A DNA stretch of 52,612 nt from JAKSPM01 sp964450645 (GTDB taxonomy: Bacteria > Bacillota > Clostridia > Oscillospirales > Oscillospiraceae), in the NCBI GenBank assembly GCA_964450645.1, contig CAYVEB010000012.1, forward strand, positions 1 through 52,612. The letters are read 5' to 3'. A program made the position numbers and the translations under genes. The notes under the pieces are model-generated. The model made no database searches. It was given only the letters and a program-made list of their open reading frames with translations, and was not told where the DNA came from. Shown here piece by piece: positions 8,392-16,411 of the stretch (within the stretch, counting starts at the first letter, position 1; every line of letters begins with the position of its first letter).

Positions 8392-9651
8392 ATGAGTAAG
8401 GTTATCGTGATTGGCTGCGGCGGTGTCGCGTCCGTCGCTATCCATAAATGCTGCCAAGTCAGCGAAATTTTCACCGATCTGTGCATTGCCAGCCGTACCA
8501 AGGCCAAGTGCGACGCCCTGGCGGAAAAGCTGCGTCCCGTCACCCAAACCCGCATTACAACCGCCCAAGTGGATGCAAACAGCCCAGAGCAGCTGCTTGC
8601 GCTGTTTGAAGCCTACCAGCCCGATTTGGTGATGAACATTGCCCTGCCCTATCAGGATCTGACCGTTATGGACGCGTGCCTTGCCTACGGCGTCAACTAC
8701 ATGGACACCGCCAACTACGAGCCGGAGAACACCGACGATCCCGTTTGGCGGGCCGTCTATGAAAAGCGCTGTAAGGAGGCCGGTTTCTCCGCGTATTTTG
8801 ACTACTCCTGGCAGTGGGCCTATCATGAAAAATTCCAGGCCGCCGGTTTGACGGCGCTGCTCGGCTCCGGCTTCGATCCCGGCGTCTCCCAGGCGTACTG
8901 CGCCTATGCAGCCAAGCACGAATTTGACCGCATTGACACCATTGACATCTTGGACTGCAACGGCGGCGACCATGGCTACCCCTTTGCCACCAACTTCAAC
9001 CCCGAGATCAACCTCCGCGAGGTCTCCGCACCCGGCAGTTATTGGGAAAACGGCCACTGGATCGAGGTACCCGCCATGAGCATCAAGCGCGAATACGACT
9101 TTGACCAGGTCGGGCGCAAAGACATGTATCTGCTCCACCACGAGGAAATCGAGTCTTTGGCGAAAAATTTTCCAGAGGTTCAGCGGATCCGCTTCTTCAT
9201 GACCTTTGGCCAGAGCTATCTCGATCATATGCGCTGCCTGGGCAACGTGGGGATGCTCTCCACCACTCCGGTTCTGTTTGAGGGCCGCGAGATCGTCCCC
9301 ATTCAATTTTTGAAGGCGCTGCTGCCCGACCCGGCCAGTCTCGGCCCCCGCACCAAGGGCAAGACCAACATCGGCTGCATCTTTACCGGCGTCAAGGACG
9401 GCAAGCCCAAGGCCTATTCTATTTACAATGTCTGTGACCACGAGGCGTGTTACCGGGAAGTCGGCTCCCAGGCCGTCTCCTACACAACCGGCGTCCCCGC
9501 CATGTGCGGCGCGCTGATGCTGTTGACCGGCAAATGGGACAAAAAGGGCGTCTACACCGTCGAGGAGTTCGATCCCGATCCCTATCTGGCCGCGCTGCGT
9601 GAGCACGGGCTGCCCCATCTGGAGAACCGGAACCCGGTATTGGTGGATTGA
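8392..9651 (+). CDS. Carboxynorspermidine dehydrogenase-type enzyme (saccharopine dehydrogenase family)
   Basis: A 419-residue NAD(P)-dependent saccharopine-dehydrogenase-fold protein. The N-terminal VIVIGCGGVASVAIHKC is a Rossmann nucleotide loop. VNYMDTANYEPEN and LLGSGFDPGVSQAYCAYA are typical of the carboxynorspermidine dehydrogenase branch (CASDH). That branch reductively condenses aspartate semialdehyde with a diamine, or with agmatine in the carboxyaminopropylagmatine pathway. The RBS (AAAGGAG) is clear. The stop overlaps the ATG of the decarboxylase gene (TGATG), so the two are translationally coupled. Confidence 0.9.
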   Translation: MSKVIVIGCGGVASVAIHKCCQVSEIFTDLCIASRTKAKCDALAEKLRPVTQTRITTAQVDANSPEQLLALFEAYQPDLVMNIALPYQDLTVMDACLAYGVNYMDTANYEPENTDDPVWRAVYEKRCKEAGFSAYFDYSWQWAYHEKFQAAGLTALLGSGFDPGVSQAYCAYAAKHEFDRIDTIDILDCNGGDHGYPFATNFNPEINLREVSAPGSYWENGHWIEVPAMSIKREYDFDQVGRKDMYLLHHEEIESLAKNFPEVQRIRFFMTFGQSYLDHMRCLGNVGMLSTTPVLFEGREIVPIQFLKALLPDPASLGPRTKGKTNIGCIFTGVKDGKPKAYSIYNVCDHEACYREVGSQAVSYTTGVPAMCGALMLLTGKWDKKGVYTVEEFDPDPYLAALREHGLPHLENRNPVLVD

Positions 9652-10850
9652 TGGAACGGCTGACATTCCAGGGCCTGGCGGGCCAAAATGTCCATGAACT
9701 GTTCCGTCCGCTCCCGACGCCCTGCTATGTGCTGGACGCGGCGCGCCTGCGCCAAAACGGCGAGATACTGCAAGGCGTCCAAAAGCGAACCGGCTGCAAA
9801 ATTTTGCTGGCGCAAAAGGCGTTTTCCAACTATGACCTGTACCCTATGCTGTCGCCCTACCTGGCGGGGACCGAGGCCAGCGGCCTGTTTGAAGCCCGGC
9901 TCGGCCGGGAGGAGATGCCCTCTGGGGAGGTACACGTCTTCTGCGGCGCGTACCGAGAGCAGGATTTTGCCAGGCTGCTGCGCTATGCCGATCATATCGT
10001 GTTTAACTCCCCCCATCAACTCAAACGCTTTGGCCCCGCCGCCAAAGACGCCGGGAAAAGCGTCGGCTTGCGGATCAACCCGGAGTGTTCCACGCAAGAT
10101 GGCCGCGCAATCTACGATCCCTGCGCGCCCGGCAGCCGCCTGGGCGTGCCCCGCGCCCAGTGGGACGCGGAAATGACGCCGGAACTGATCGCACTGTTGG
10201 ACGGGCTGCATTTCCACACGCTCTGTGAGCAGGACGCCGACGCTTTGGAGCAGACGGTGCAGGCCGTCCGCCAGGCGTTTGGAAACGTCCTGCCCCAAAT
10301 GCGTTGGCTCAACCTGGGCGGCGGCCATCATATCACCCGTCCTGGCTATGACTTGCCCCGTCTGGAACGCTGCGTCGCTGGCCTACAGGCGCAATACGGC
10401 CTGCAAATCTACCTGGAACCCGGCGAGGCCTGCGCGTTGGACGCGGGATATTTGGTGACGGAAGTTTTGGACATTGTGCAAAATCACGGTATGCAGATTG
10501 CTATTTTAGATGCATCCGCCGCCTGTCACATGCCGGACGTATTGGAAATGCCCTACACGCCACCCCTTTTTGGCGCGGGCGACGGGACCTATATCTACCG
10601 CCTGGGCGGGCCGACGTGTCTTGCCGGGGACGTCATCGGTGATTACGCCTTTCCCGCGCCTCTGCACACCGGCGACCGGCTGATTTTCGGTGACATGGCC
10701 ATCTACACCACCTGCAAAAACAACACGTTCAACGGGATGCCGCTGCCGGATTTGTTCGTATGGGAAGCAAACGGAACGTTCCGCCAGCTAACGCATTTTG
10801 GCTACGCGGATTTTAAGCGCCGCCTTGGTTCCTGGCCGGATACCCGGTGA
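9651..10850 (+). CDS. nspC: Carboxynorspermidine decarboxylase-type enzyme
   Basis: A 399-residue PLP enzyme of the alanine racemase fold (fold III). KILLAQKAFSNYD near residue 40 holds the PLP Lys. LNLGGGHHITRPGYD binds phosphate. YLEPGEACALDAGY and the late CLAGDVIGDYAF region fit NspC, which decarboxylates carboxynorspermidine or carboxyspermidine. ATG at 9651 is chosen; a TTG one codon earlier is possible. It completes the aspartate-semialdehyde route to an aminopropylated polyamine without needing decarboxylated SAM. Confidence 0.92.
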   Translation: MERLTFQGLAGQNVHELFRPLPTPCYVLDAARLRQNGEILQGVQKRTGCKILLAQKAFSNYDLYPMLSPYLAGTEASGLFEARLGREEMPSGEVHVFCGAYREQDFARLLRYADHIVFNSPHQLKRFGPAAKDAGKSVGLRINPECSTQDGRAIYDPCAPGSRLGVPRAQWDAEMTPELIALLDGLHFHTLCEQDADALEQTVQAVRQAFGNVLPQMRWLNLGGGHHITRPGYDLPRLERCVAGLQAQYGLQIYLEPGEACALDAGYLVTEVLDIVQNHGMQIAILDASAACHMPDVLEMPYTPPLFGAGDGTYIYRLGGPTCLAGDVIGDYAFPAPLHTGDRLIFGDMAIYTTCKNNTFNGMPLPDLFVWEANGTFRQLTHFGYADFKRRLGSWPDTR

Positions 10851-10875
10851 AGATCCGCTGGAAGGGGGTCATCGC

Positions 10876-12066
10876 TTGATTTCAGAAGCCCAGCATGCAC
10901 TGTTACATCTACTCTCCACAGCGCTGTTCCATACTCCGCTTCCCGATCAATCGGTGGATTGGTCGGAAGTTCTGCTGGAAGCGCGGCAGCAGGCGGTGCT
11001 TCCCCTCGCCTATTCCGTCCTGACGCCGGACGAGGCGCTGCGCGCGCAATGGGGCCGCTTGGCGGACCGGCTGACTGCCAACTCCATGCGCATTGCCTGG
11101 GAGCACGCCGAACTGCACCGTCTGATGCACGCGCAGCGGATTCCATATGTGATTATGAAGGGTTCCGCTTCGGCGGCCTACTATCCCGAGCCGGCGCTGC
11201 GGGAGATGGGCGACGTTGATTTTCTCGTCCGCAAGGCCGATTTGGAGCGCGCCGGTGCGGTTTTACAAGCCAACGGCTTCTCTCCCGCCGTGGATAGGGA
11301 ACATGCCTTCCACATCGCCTATCACCGAAGCGGCACCTCTCCCTGGGAGATGCACTGGGAGCCGGGCGGGCTTCCCGACGGCGAGGCGGGCAGGCGCGTC
11401 CGGGCGCTGCTGTCGGACATCATCGACACCGCCGTGCCGCTGAATGACGCCTTTTTAGCGCCCGACGCCTTTCATCATGGGCTGATTTTACTGCTGCACA
11501 CCGCGTCTCACATGATCAACACCGGCATTGGTCTGCGGCATCTGTGCGATTGGGCCGTTTTCGTCGGCTCGTTTTCCGGGCAAGCGTTTTGCCAGCGCTT
11601 TGAGGAGCCGTTAAAATCCGTGGGCCTGTGGCAATTTGCCCGGCTGCTGACGCTTTTGTCCGAAACTTACCTTCACGCGCCGCCTTACGCCTGGGCCGCC
11701 GGCGCGGCAGACGCCGCCCTTTTGGATGCGCTCATGGCGGATATTTTTGCCGGCGGGAACTTTGGCCGGAAGGACGCCGAGCGCATCAACCAGGCGAAAC
11801 TCATGACCGATTCCGCCCGCCGGACAGTCGACGACGCCAGCTTCGCGCGCCAGTTCTGCCGCACGATGAACGAGCGCGCCCGGCGCGCTATGCCCGCGTG
11901 CCGGCGCCATCCGGCGCTGCTGCCAGCCGGATGGATCTATATCGGCGGGCGGCATGTAGCGCGAATTTTGTCGGGGCGCAGACCCAAAATTCACCTTGGC
12001 AGGATGGTAGAGGGCGCCGCCGCGCGGAAAGAAATCTACCGCCATTTTCACCTGTTCGAAATCTAA
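10876..12066 (+). CDS. Nucleotidyltransferase-like protein (NTP_transf_5 type)
   Basis: About 396 residues resembling the uncharacterised nucleotidyltransferase family (PF14907 type). IPYVIMKGSASAAYYPEP is followed by REMGDVDFLVRKADLERA, with the paired acidic residues of the pol-beta fold. EMHWEP and HHGLILLLHTASHMINTGIGLRHLCDW are family-like segments. TTG at 10876 with GAAGGGGG 7 bases upstream is preferred. An ATG at 10798 lies inside nspC and has no RBS. It sits 25 bases after nspC and probably shares its transcript. Its substrate is unknown, and a link to polyamines is only positional. Confidence 0.75.
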   Translation: MISEAQHALLHLLSTALFHTPLPDQSVDWSEVLLEARQQAVLPLAYSVLTPDEALRAQWGRLADRLTANSMRIAWEHAELHRLMHAQRIPYVIMKGSASAAYYPEPALREMGDVDFLVRKADLERAGAVLQANGFSPAVDREHAFHIAYHRSGTSPWEMHWEPGGLPDGEAGRRVRALLSDIIDTAVPLNDAFLAPDAFHHGLILLLHTASHMINTGIGLRHLCDWAVFVGSFSGQAFCQRFEEPLKSVGLWQFARLLTLLSETYLHAPPYAWAAGAADAALLDALMADIFAGGNFGRKDAERINQAKLMTDSARRTVDDASFARQFCRTMNERARRAMPACRRHPALLPAGWIYIGGRHVARILSGRRPKIHLGRMVEGAAARKEIYRHFHLFEI

Positions 12067-12414
12067 AAATGGAATTTTTGCAAAAATATGGCATAAGGTG
12101 CGGTAGCAAAACGGCCTGAATAAACGACAGCTCTTCATCAATAACTAAGGCAAGAAAATTTTATGGGCAGGGTCTTTGGCTCCAGCCTTACGTTTTGCTA
12201 TCGCTCCATGGAAAGGCCTAAAGTCTTGAACCGGTATTTGATGTTTACACAAAATTGTGGAAACTGCTCTTTCCAATAAATCTCAAAGCCAGCCTCCATC
12301 TTTTCGCTTCTATTTTACAACACTATGGAGGTTTACACAATTTACAAGGCAGATTGCTTTTCACAAAATTCAGCGTTTTACCCTCGAAGTCAATGGGCTG
12401 TAAGAAAGTCCCCA

Positions 12415-12449
12415 ATAAAAAGCAGGCTGTGCCGGGAGGTACAGCCTGC
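12415..12449 (-). terminator. Intrinsic terminator of the lspA-thiN operon
   Basis: On the minus strand a perfect 9-bp stem (GCAGGCTGT/ACAGCCTGC, 10-nt loop) is followed by TTTTTA. It is about 170 bases downstream of thiN. The rest of 12067-12615 is AT-rich and I see no gene in it. Confidence 0.75.
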
Positions 12450-12615
12450 AAAAATATTCAATAATGTACTTAAAATGAAGCAAAACAATACCAAGTGTGG
12501 TAAGTGTGCCTATTTTGTCCTTAAAAGTTATCCACAGCTGGAAATTAACCCCAAAAAAGCGGCATGCCTCAGCCATAGCACCCCTGACATATTTTGTTTT
12601 GGCAAACACATTGTA

Positions 12616-13263
12616 TTACATTTTTTTCGATTGGTCAAAGAAAAACGAAAAATTTTTTCTGTCCGATACGATCAAAAGCGTCCCCTGGCCCACGCGGATG
12701 GAGGCGGGGACGCCGGTAAATTCATTGCTGACGCCGAGCGCGACTTGCCGAGTCAGGCGGGCGTGTCGCAGCGGATAGAAAAGGCCCTCCAGCGTTACGT
12801 CCATGGATTCGTCGCTATGGGAAAAGACGGAAACGCGGCCCGCGACCGAGGCGGGGAAACGCAATTGCCCGTTGTGCAGCGCTGTCACGGCCAGCTGCCC
12901 GTCTAAGAGATAGCCCACGGCACCCTGCTCGGTGAGCCATGCGAGCAAAGACAGGTTTGCCAGCGTGTGGTCGAGCAGTCCGCCCAGGCAGCCGTCGATC
13001 ACAAAGGCGTCGCACCCCCGGGCAAGCCCCTCTTGCACAGCAAGAGCGGTGTCCGTGTCGTCCTTTTCCACGGGATGCTGGATGACCGCGACGCCGCTTG
13101 GCACGCTGCCGAGGGAATCAAAGTCGCCCAGCAGTAAATTAGGCTGGATACCGTGCTGACGCAAGGTGGCATAGCCGCCGTCGGCCGCGATGATAAAATC
13201 GCCGGGTTCCGGCGGAACCGGCAGCGGCGTGGCCGCCGCGCCGACAATGTAACAGCGCTTCAT
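12616..13263 (-). CDS. thiN: Thiamine pyrophosphokinase
   Basis: Transfers pyrophosphate from ATP to thiamine to make the TPP cofactor. The 215-residue length is typical. Motifs are DFIIAADGGYATLRQHGI, LLGDFDSLG and HPVEKDDTDTALAV, the three catalytic-domain signatures with the Asp cluster. The start codon overlaps the stop of the small secreted protein gene (ATGA), and the longer in-frame opening upstream has no RBS. Last gene of the lspA-rluD-hypothetical-thiN transcript. Confidence 0.93.
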   Translation of the reverse strand: MKRCYIVGAAATPLPVPPEPGDFIIAADGGYATLRQHGIQPNLLLGDFDSLGSVPSGVAVIQHPVEKDDTDTALAVQEGLARGCDAFVIDGCLGGLLDHTLANLSLLAWLTEQGAVGYLLDGQLAVTALHNGQLRFPASVAGRVSVFSHSDESMDVTLEGLFYPLRHARLTRQVALGVSNEFTGVPASIRVGQGTLLIVSDRKNFSFFFDQSKKM

Positions 13264-13652
13264 TGTAGCCGAAACCCTCCTTCTTCCGTCCCGGTTAAAA
13301 CAAAAGTGTAAACGCCGCCGTTTTGCGTGTCGAGCGTGATCGGGCCTGACGTGCAAAACTGCGCGCTGCCGCCGGAGACGACAAAGACTTTTGCCGTCCA
13401 TGTGCCAGCGGAGCTGCCGGTGAGGAAGCACTGTTCCAGCTGCTCTCCCGGCTCAATCCAGCCGCCGTCGGGAACGGTGCTGAGGATGCTGTCCATTTCG
13501 ACGCCGTCCACCGCGTATTCAAAACCGACGCCGTGGATAGCCTCGCCGCACTGATTTTGCACGACCACCATAAACGACGACACAGGCTGCGGCCGCAGTC
13601 CGGCGCCCATGAGCTGTGCAAACAACAGCAGAAGGGAAATGCAATATCTCAT
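13260..13652 (-). CDS. Small exported protein of unknown function
   Basis: A 130-residue protein with an N-terminal hydrophobic segment (MRYCISLLLLFAQLMGAGL) that looks like a short signal peptide. The predicted mature part (VSSFMVVVQNQCGEAIHGVG onward) is beta-rich and could be one Ig-like or C2-like sandwich with three Cys. I do not recognise the family. It overlaps rluD upstream and thiN downstream by 4 bases each, so it is genuinely translated as part of the operon. Confidence 0.7.
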   Translation of the reverse strand: MRYCISLLLLFAQLMGAGLRPQPVSSFMVVVQNQCGEAIHGVGFEYAVDGVEMDSILSTVPDGGWIEPGEQLEQCFLTGSSAGTWTAKVFVVSGGSAQFCTSGPITLDTQNGGVYTFVLTGTEEGGFRLQ

Positions 13653-14578
13653 AGATCTACCTCTTCCGCCGGCATATCAATTGGCTTGCCCAGCCTGCGC
13701 AGGACGGCCTGGAACGATTCCGGCAGCGGACATTCCAACGTCATGACCTTCTCCGTGCGCGGGTGGACAAACGTCAGCCGCTGCGCGTGCAGACACTGGG
13801 AGTCGCAGCCCAGTTCTGTTTTTTTGCGTCCGTATACCATATCGCCCAGGATCGGGTGATTCTCATAGGCCATGTGGACGCGGATTTGATGGGTCCTGCC
13901 CGTCTCCAACCGGCACTGGAGGTAGGTATACCCGCCGTAACGCGCCAGAACCCGGAAGCGGGTGACGGCCGGACGGCCGTTTTGCACCACGGCCATGCGT
14001 TTGCGGTCCGTAGGATGGCGGCCAATGGGCGCGTCAATGGTTCCGGCGTTTTCCCGGAAATTGCCGCAGACAACGCACGCGTAGGTCCTGGCCAGCGTGT
14101 GATCCTGCAGTTGGGCGGCCAGGCGCTGGTGGGCAAAATCGTTTTTTGCCGCAATGATAAGCCCCGTGGTATCCCGGTCAATACGGTGGACGATGCCGGG
14201 CCGCAGCGCGCCGTTGATGCCGGACAGGGAATCGTGGCAATGGTACAGCAGTGCGTTGACCAGCGTGCCGTTCCAGTGCCCCGCCGCCGGATGCACCACC
14301 ATCCCTTTGGGCTTGTTGACAACGATCACGTCGCCGTCTTCATAGACAATGTCCAGCGGGATGGCCTCCGGCTGCAAATTGACTTCCTCCGGTTCCGGCA
14401 GCCGCACTTCAAAGCAATCGCCCGCGGCGGTACGGTAATTTTTTCGCACAGCAACGCCTCGGCTGGTCACCGCTCCGGTATCGCACAGACGTTGCGCGGC
14501 GCTGCGCGTTAAGCCGGGAATCCGCTGGGCCAGCAGCACGTCAATCCGCTGGCCGGGCGCGTCACTTTGCAGGATCAT
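13649..14578 (-). CDS. rluD: RluD-family 23S rRNA pseudouridine synthase
   Basis: A 309-residue synthase with an N-terminal S4-like domain (GQRIDVLLAQRIPGLTRSAA) and a catalytic domain containing GIVHRIDRDTTGLIIAAKN, where the catalytic Asp is in HRIDRDTTG. ETGRTHQIRVHM is the second conserved motif. This is the RluA/C/D family; RluD is the most likely member by length and S4 domain. ATG at 14578 with GGAGGT is preferred. It starts inside the last codons of lspA, a gene pair often seen together in Firmicutes. Confidence 0.9.
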   Translation of the reverse strand: MILQSDAPGQRIDVLLAQRIPGLTRSAAQRLCDTGAVTSRGVAVRKNYRTAAGDCFEVRLPEPEEVNLQPEAIPLDIVYEDGDVIVVNKPKGMVVHPAAGHWNGTLVNALLYHCHDSLSGINGALRPGIVHRIDRDTTGLIIAAKNDFAHQRLAAQLQDHTLARTYACVVCGNFRENAGTIDAPIGRHPTDRKRMAVVQNGRPAVTRFRVLARYGGYTYLQCRLETGRTHQIRVHMAYENHPILGDMVYGRKKTELGCDSQCLHAQRLTFVHPRTEKVMTLECPLPESFQAVLRRLGKPIDMPAEEVDL

Positions 14579-15050
14579 CGCGGACCTCCTTTGTCGGACG
14601 GTCAAAAAAGAGCAGAGCGATCACCATCAAAATACATCCGCAGGTGACGAAGCAATCCGCCACGTTGAATACCGGGAAATTTATAAACGTTACGCGCAGC
14701 ATATCCACCACCTCGCCGGTCAGAAGCCGGTCGATAAAATTCCCGATTGCGCCGCCGAGGATGGCCGCGAGACAAAACAGCTCAAATTTTTTGGTCAGAT
14801 ACTTCTTGTAGACGGCAAAGACCGCCAAACCGACAAACGCCGCGGTGACCGCGACGAAAAACCACCGCGCGCCGCCCCCGGACAGCAGCGACCAGGCCAT
14901 GCCGGAGTTGCGGACATAGTGCAACTCCACCACGCCGGGAATCAACGCGCGTGTCTCGCCCAGCGCCATATTGTGTACCACCAGATATTTGCTCACCTGA
15001 TCCGCCGCCACGATTCCGGCGGCAAACAGGCCCATGAAAGCATAAAACAT
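14562..15050 (-). CDS. lspA: Lipoprotein signal peptidase (signal peptidase II)
   Basis: A 162-residue inner-membrane aspartic protease that cleaves prolipoproteins. Four transmembrane helices are visible. Motifs are AADQVSKYLVV, ELHYVRNSGMAWSLL, GGAIGNFIDRLLTGEVVDML and the second catalytic Asp in FPVFNVADCFVTCG. Its stop overlaps the rluD start by 17 bases. A sigma-A promoter lies directly upstream, divergent from queT. Confidence 0.95.
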   Translation of the reverse strand: MFYAFMGLFAAGIVAADQVSKYLVVHNMALGETRALIPGVVELHYVRNSGMAWSLLSGGGARWFFVAVTAAFVGLAVFAVYKKYLTKKFELFCLAAILGGAIGNFIDRLLTGEVVDMLRVTFINFPVFNVADCFVTCGCILMVIALLFFDRPTKEVRDDPAK

Positions 15051-15079
15051 GGCTGCTCTCCTTTTGAATATTCTTTTTT

Positions 15080-15108
15080 ATTATATCATACGATACAGGC
15101 AAAATCAA
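15080..15108 (-). promoter_or_regulatory. lspA operon promoter
   Basis: On the minus strand TTGATT, 17-base spacer, TATAAT; about 30 bases upstream of the lspA start. Confidence 0.8.
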
Positions 15109-15116
15109 CAAAAGAC

Positions 15117-15145
15117 TTGACGAAATATGGAAAATACGTTACAAT
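15117..15145 (+). promoter_or_regulatory. queT promoter
   Basis: TTGACG (15117-15122), 17-base spacer, TACAAT (15140-15145). It points into a roughly 110-base leader before queT and is back-to-back with the lspA promoter. Confidence 0.85.
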
Positions 15146-15157
15146 AGATTCGTGAAT

Positions 15158-15252
15158 ACCACAAGGCAGTTCGAAACCATCCTGCCTCGGCTCATCCGGG
15201 CCAAAACAAAACTACGGAAGGAGCGCGATGGGTTATCTGCGCCCATTTTTTG
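15158..15252 (+). promoter_or_regulatory. Probable preQ1-responsive riboswitch with terminator, upstream of queT
   Basis: The leader has a GGCAG (15165-15169) / CTGCC (15182-15186) stem with loop TTCGAAACCATC, a second small hairpin, and an A-rich strand AAAACAAAACTA (15203-15214) of the kind that forms the preQ1 pseudoknot. GGAAGGAG follows. ATGGG (15228-15232) / CCCAT (15242-15246) plus TTTTTT then makes a terminator. The downstream gene is a QueT-type transporter, a known target of preQ1 riboswitches. The class (I or III) is not settled by eye; the extra hairpin would fit the larger class III described in Ruminococcaceae. Confidence 0.55.
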
Positions 15253-15264
15253 CGCGAAAAAAAC

Positions 15265-15765
15265 ATGAAAACCTGGAACATTCGAAGATTGACATTTTGC
15301 GGACTTCTGGCGGCGGTCTACGTGGTGTTGACCATCACGCCGCCGCTGAACGCGCTGGCCTATGGCGCGGTGCAATTCCGCATATCGGAAGCGCTGTGCG
15401 TGCTGCCGTTTTTGGCGTCCTGGACCTCTTGGGGGCTCATTTTGGGCTGTTTGCTGGCAAATTTGTTTTCGCCGGTGACGGCGCTGGACATTGTCGCGGG
15501 AACGGTGGCCACGGCGGTCGCGTGTCTTGTTACTGCCCGCCTCCGCTCGCGCTGGATTGTACCGCTGCCCACCGTTATCAGCAACGGCCTGATCGTCGGC
15601 GCGATGCTGGCTTCGGTACTGACGGAAATAAGCTGGTGGAAGGGCTTTTGGATCTACAGCGCACAGGTGGCGTTTGGCGAATTGGTGGTATTATACGTAC
15701 TTGGAATGCCGCTGCTGCTGGCGCTGCAGGCGCGTGGGCTTGATCAGAAACTCAAGACCTTGTAA
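15265..15765 (+). CDS. queT: QueT family queuosine-precursor transporter (ECF S component)
   Basis: A 166-residue protein with five to six transmembrane helices. RRLTFCGLLAAVYVVLTI, the conserved GAVQFRISEALCVLPFLA and GLILGCLLANLFSP identify QueT, the substrate-binding S component for queuosine precursors such as preQ1. The chosen ATG lacks a clear Shine-Dalgarno sequence. A strong GGAAGGAG lies about 40 bases upstream, inside the leader, in front of an out-of-frame ATG (15228). The leader suggests control by preQ1. The Gx transporter gene follows after 24 bases. Confidence 0.9.
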   Translation: MKTWNIRRLTFCGLLAAVYVVLTITPPLNALAYGAVQFRISEALCVLPFLASWTSWGLILGCLLANLFSPVTALDIVAGTVATAVACLVTARLRSRWIVPLPTVISNGLIVGAMLASVLTEISWWKGFWIYSAQVAFGELVVLYVLGMPLLLALQARGLDQKLKTL

Positions 15766-15789
15766 CATTTCCCCAGGGGGAGGTGCGTT

Positions 15790-16275
15790 ATGCGCGCAAA
15801 AAAGATGGCGCAGACGGCGCTGCTCAGCGCCATCGCGCTGGGGATCTTTGTGCTGGAGGCACAGATTCCGGCTTTGGTTCCGATTCCCGGCGTGAAATTG
15901 GGACTTGCCAATGTGATTACGGTGGCTGCGGTTTTTCTGCTGGGATGGAAGCAGGCGCTGGCGATTTTGGTGACGCGGATTTTGCTTGGCAGCTTGTACG
16001 CGGGGGTGTCCAATCTGCCGTTCAGTCTGGTGGGGGGACTGCTGTCCATCGGCGTTGTGCTGGCGATCCGGCCAATTTTGCGGCCAAATCAGATTTGGGT
16101 TGCCAGCACCATCGGCGGCATGGCACACAACATCGGGCAAATTGCGGTTGCAATTGCCCTGACCCGGACGGCGGAATTGCTGGTTTATTTGCCAGTCTTG
16201 CTGATCTCCGGCTTAATCACCGGGTTGTTTACCGGCCTATGCGCCCAATTCGTTGTGGAGCGTTTGAAGCGCTAA
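15790..16275 (+). CDS. Gx transporter family membrane protein
   Basis: A 161-residue integral membrane protein of the family once named heptaprenyl diphosphate synthase component I (PF07456 type), now usually listed as Gx transporter. GVKLGLANVITVAAVFLLGW and SVGGLLSIG-like FSLVGGLLSIGVVL are the signature glycine-rich segments, with about five hydrophobic helices. The ATG has GGGGGAGG upstream. It resembles ECF S components, so a vitamin-like substrate is possible but not shown. It shares the queT transcript and ends at a strong terminator. Confidence 0.85.
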   Translation: MRAKKMAQTALLSAIALGIFVLEAQIPALVPIPGVKLGLANVITVAAVFLLGWKQALAILVTRILLGSLYAGVSNLPFSLVGGLLSIGVVLAIRPILRPNQIWVASTIGGMAHNIGQIAVAIALTRTAELLVYLPVLLISGLITGLFTGLCAQFVVERLKR

Positions 16276-16280
16276 AAAAT

Positions 16281-16357
16281 GGGACTGTCGCAAAACGGTC
16301 CCACAAAAAACGGCACCGAGGGCTGCAAAAGCAAGACCCCGGTGCCGTTTTTTTTGT
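16281..16357 (+). terminator. Tandem hairpins with intrinsic terminator
   Basis: A first hairpin GGGAC...GTCCC (16281-16302), with the loop sequence TGTCGCAAAACG, belongs to the same short hairpin family as those at 28020 and 39408. The main terminator is ACGGCACCG...CGGTGCCGT (16310-16348) followed by TTTTTTTT. The A-run on its other side means it can also stop the minus-strand ATPase transcript. Confidence 0.9.
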
Positions 16358-16411
16358 GGTAAAATAGTGGTATGAAAACAATTTTGCCGCATCACCATAG
16401 CCCCACAAATT

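Noticed and set aside
8278..9666. Minus-strand open frame of 462 codons opposite the saccharopine-dehydrogenase-type gene
   Set aside because: Antisense shadow of a gene with clear motifs and RBS; composition unlike a real protein.
15228..15743. 171-codon frame starting at the leader ATG 15228
   Set aside because: Its product is not protein-like, while the overlapping QueT frame has clear membrane helices and motifs. Only the first codons may matter as a leader.
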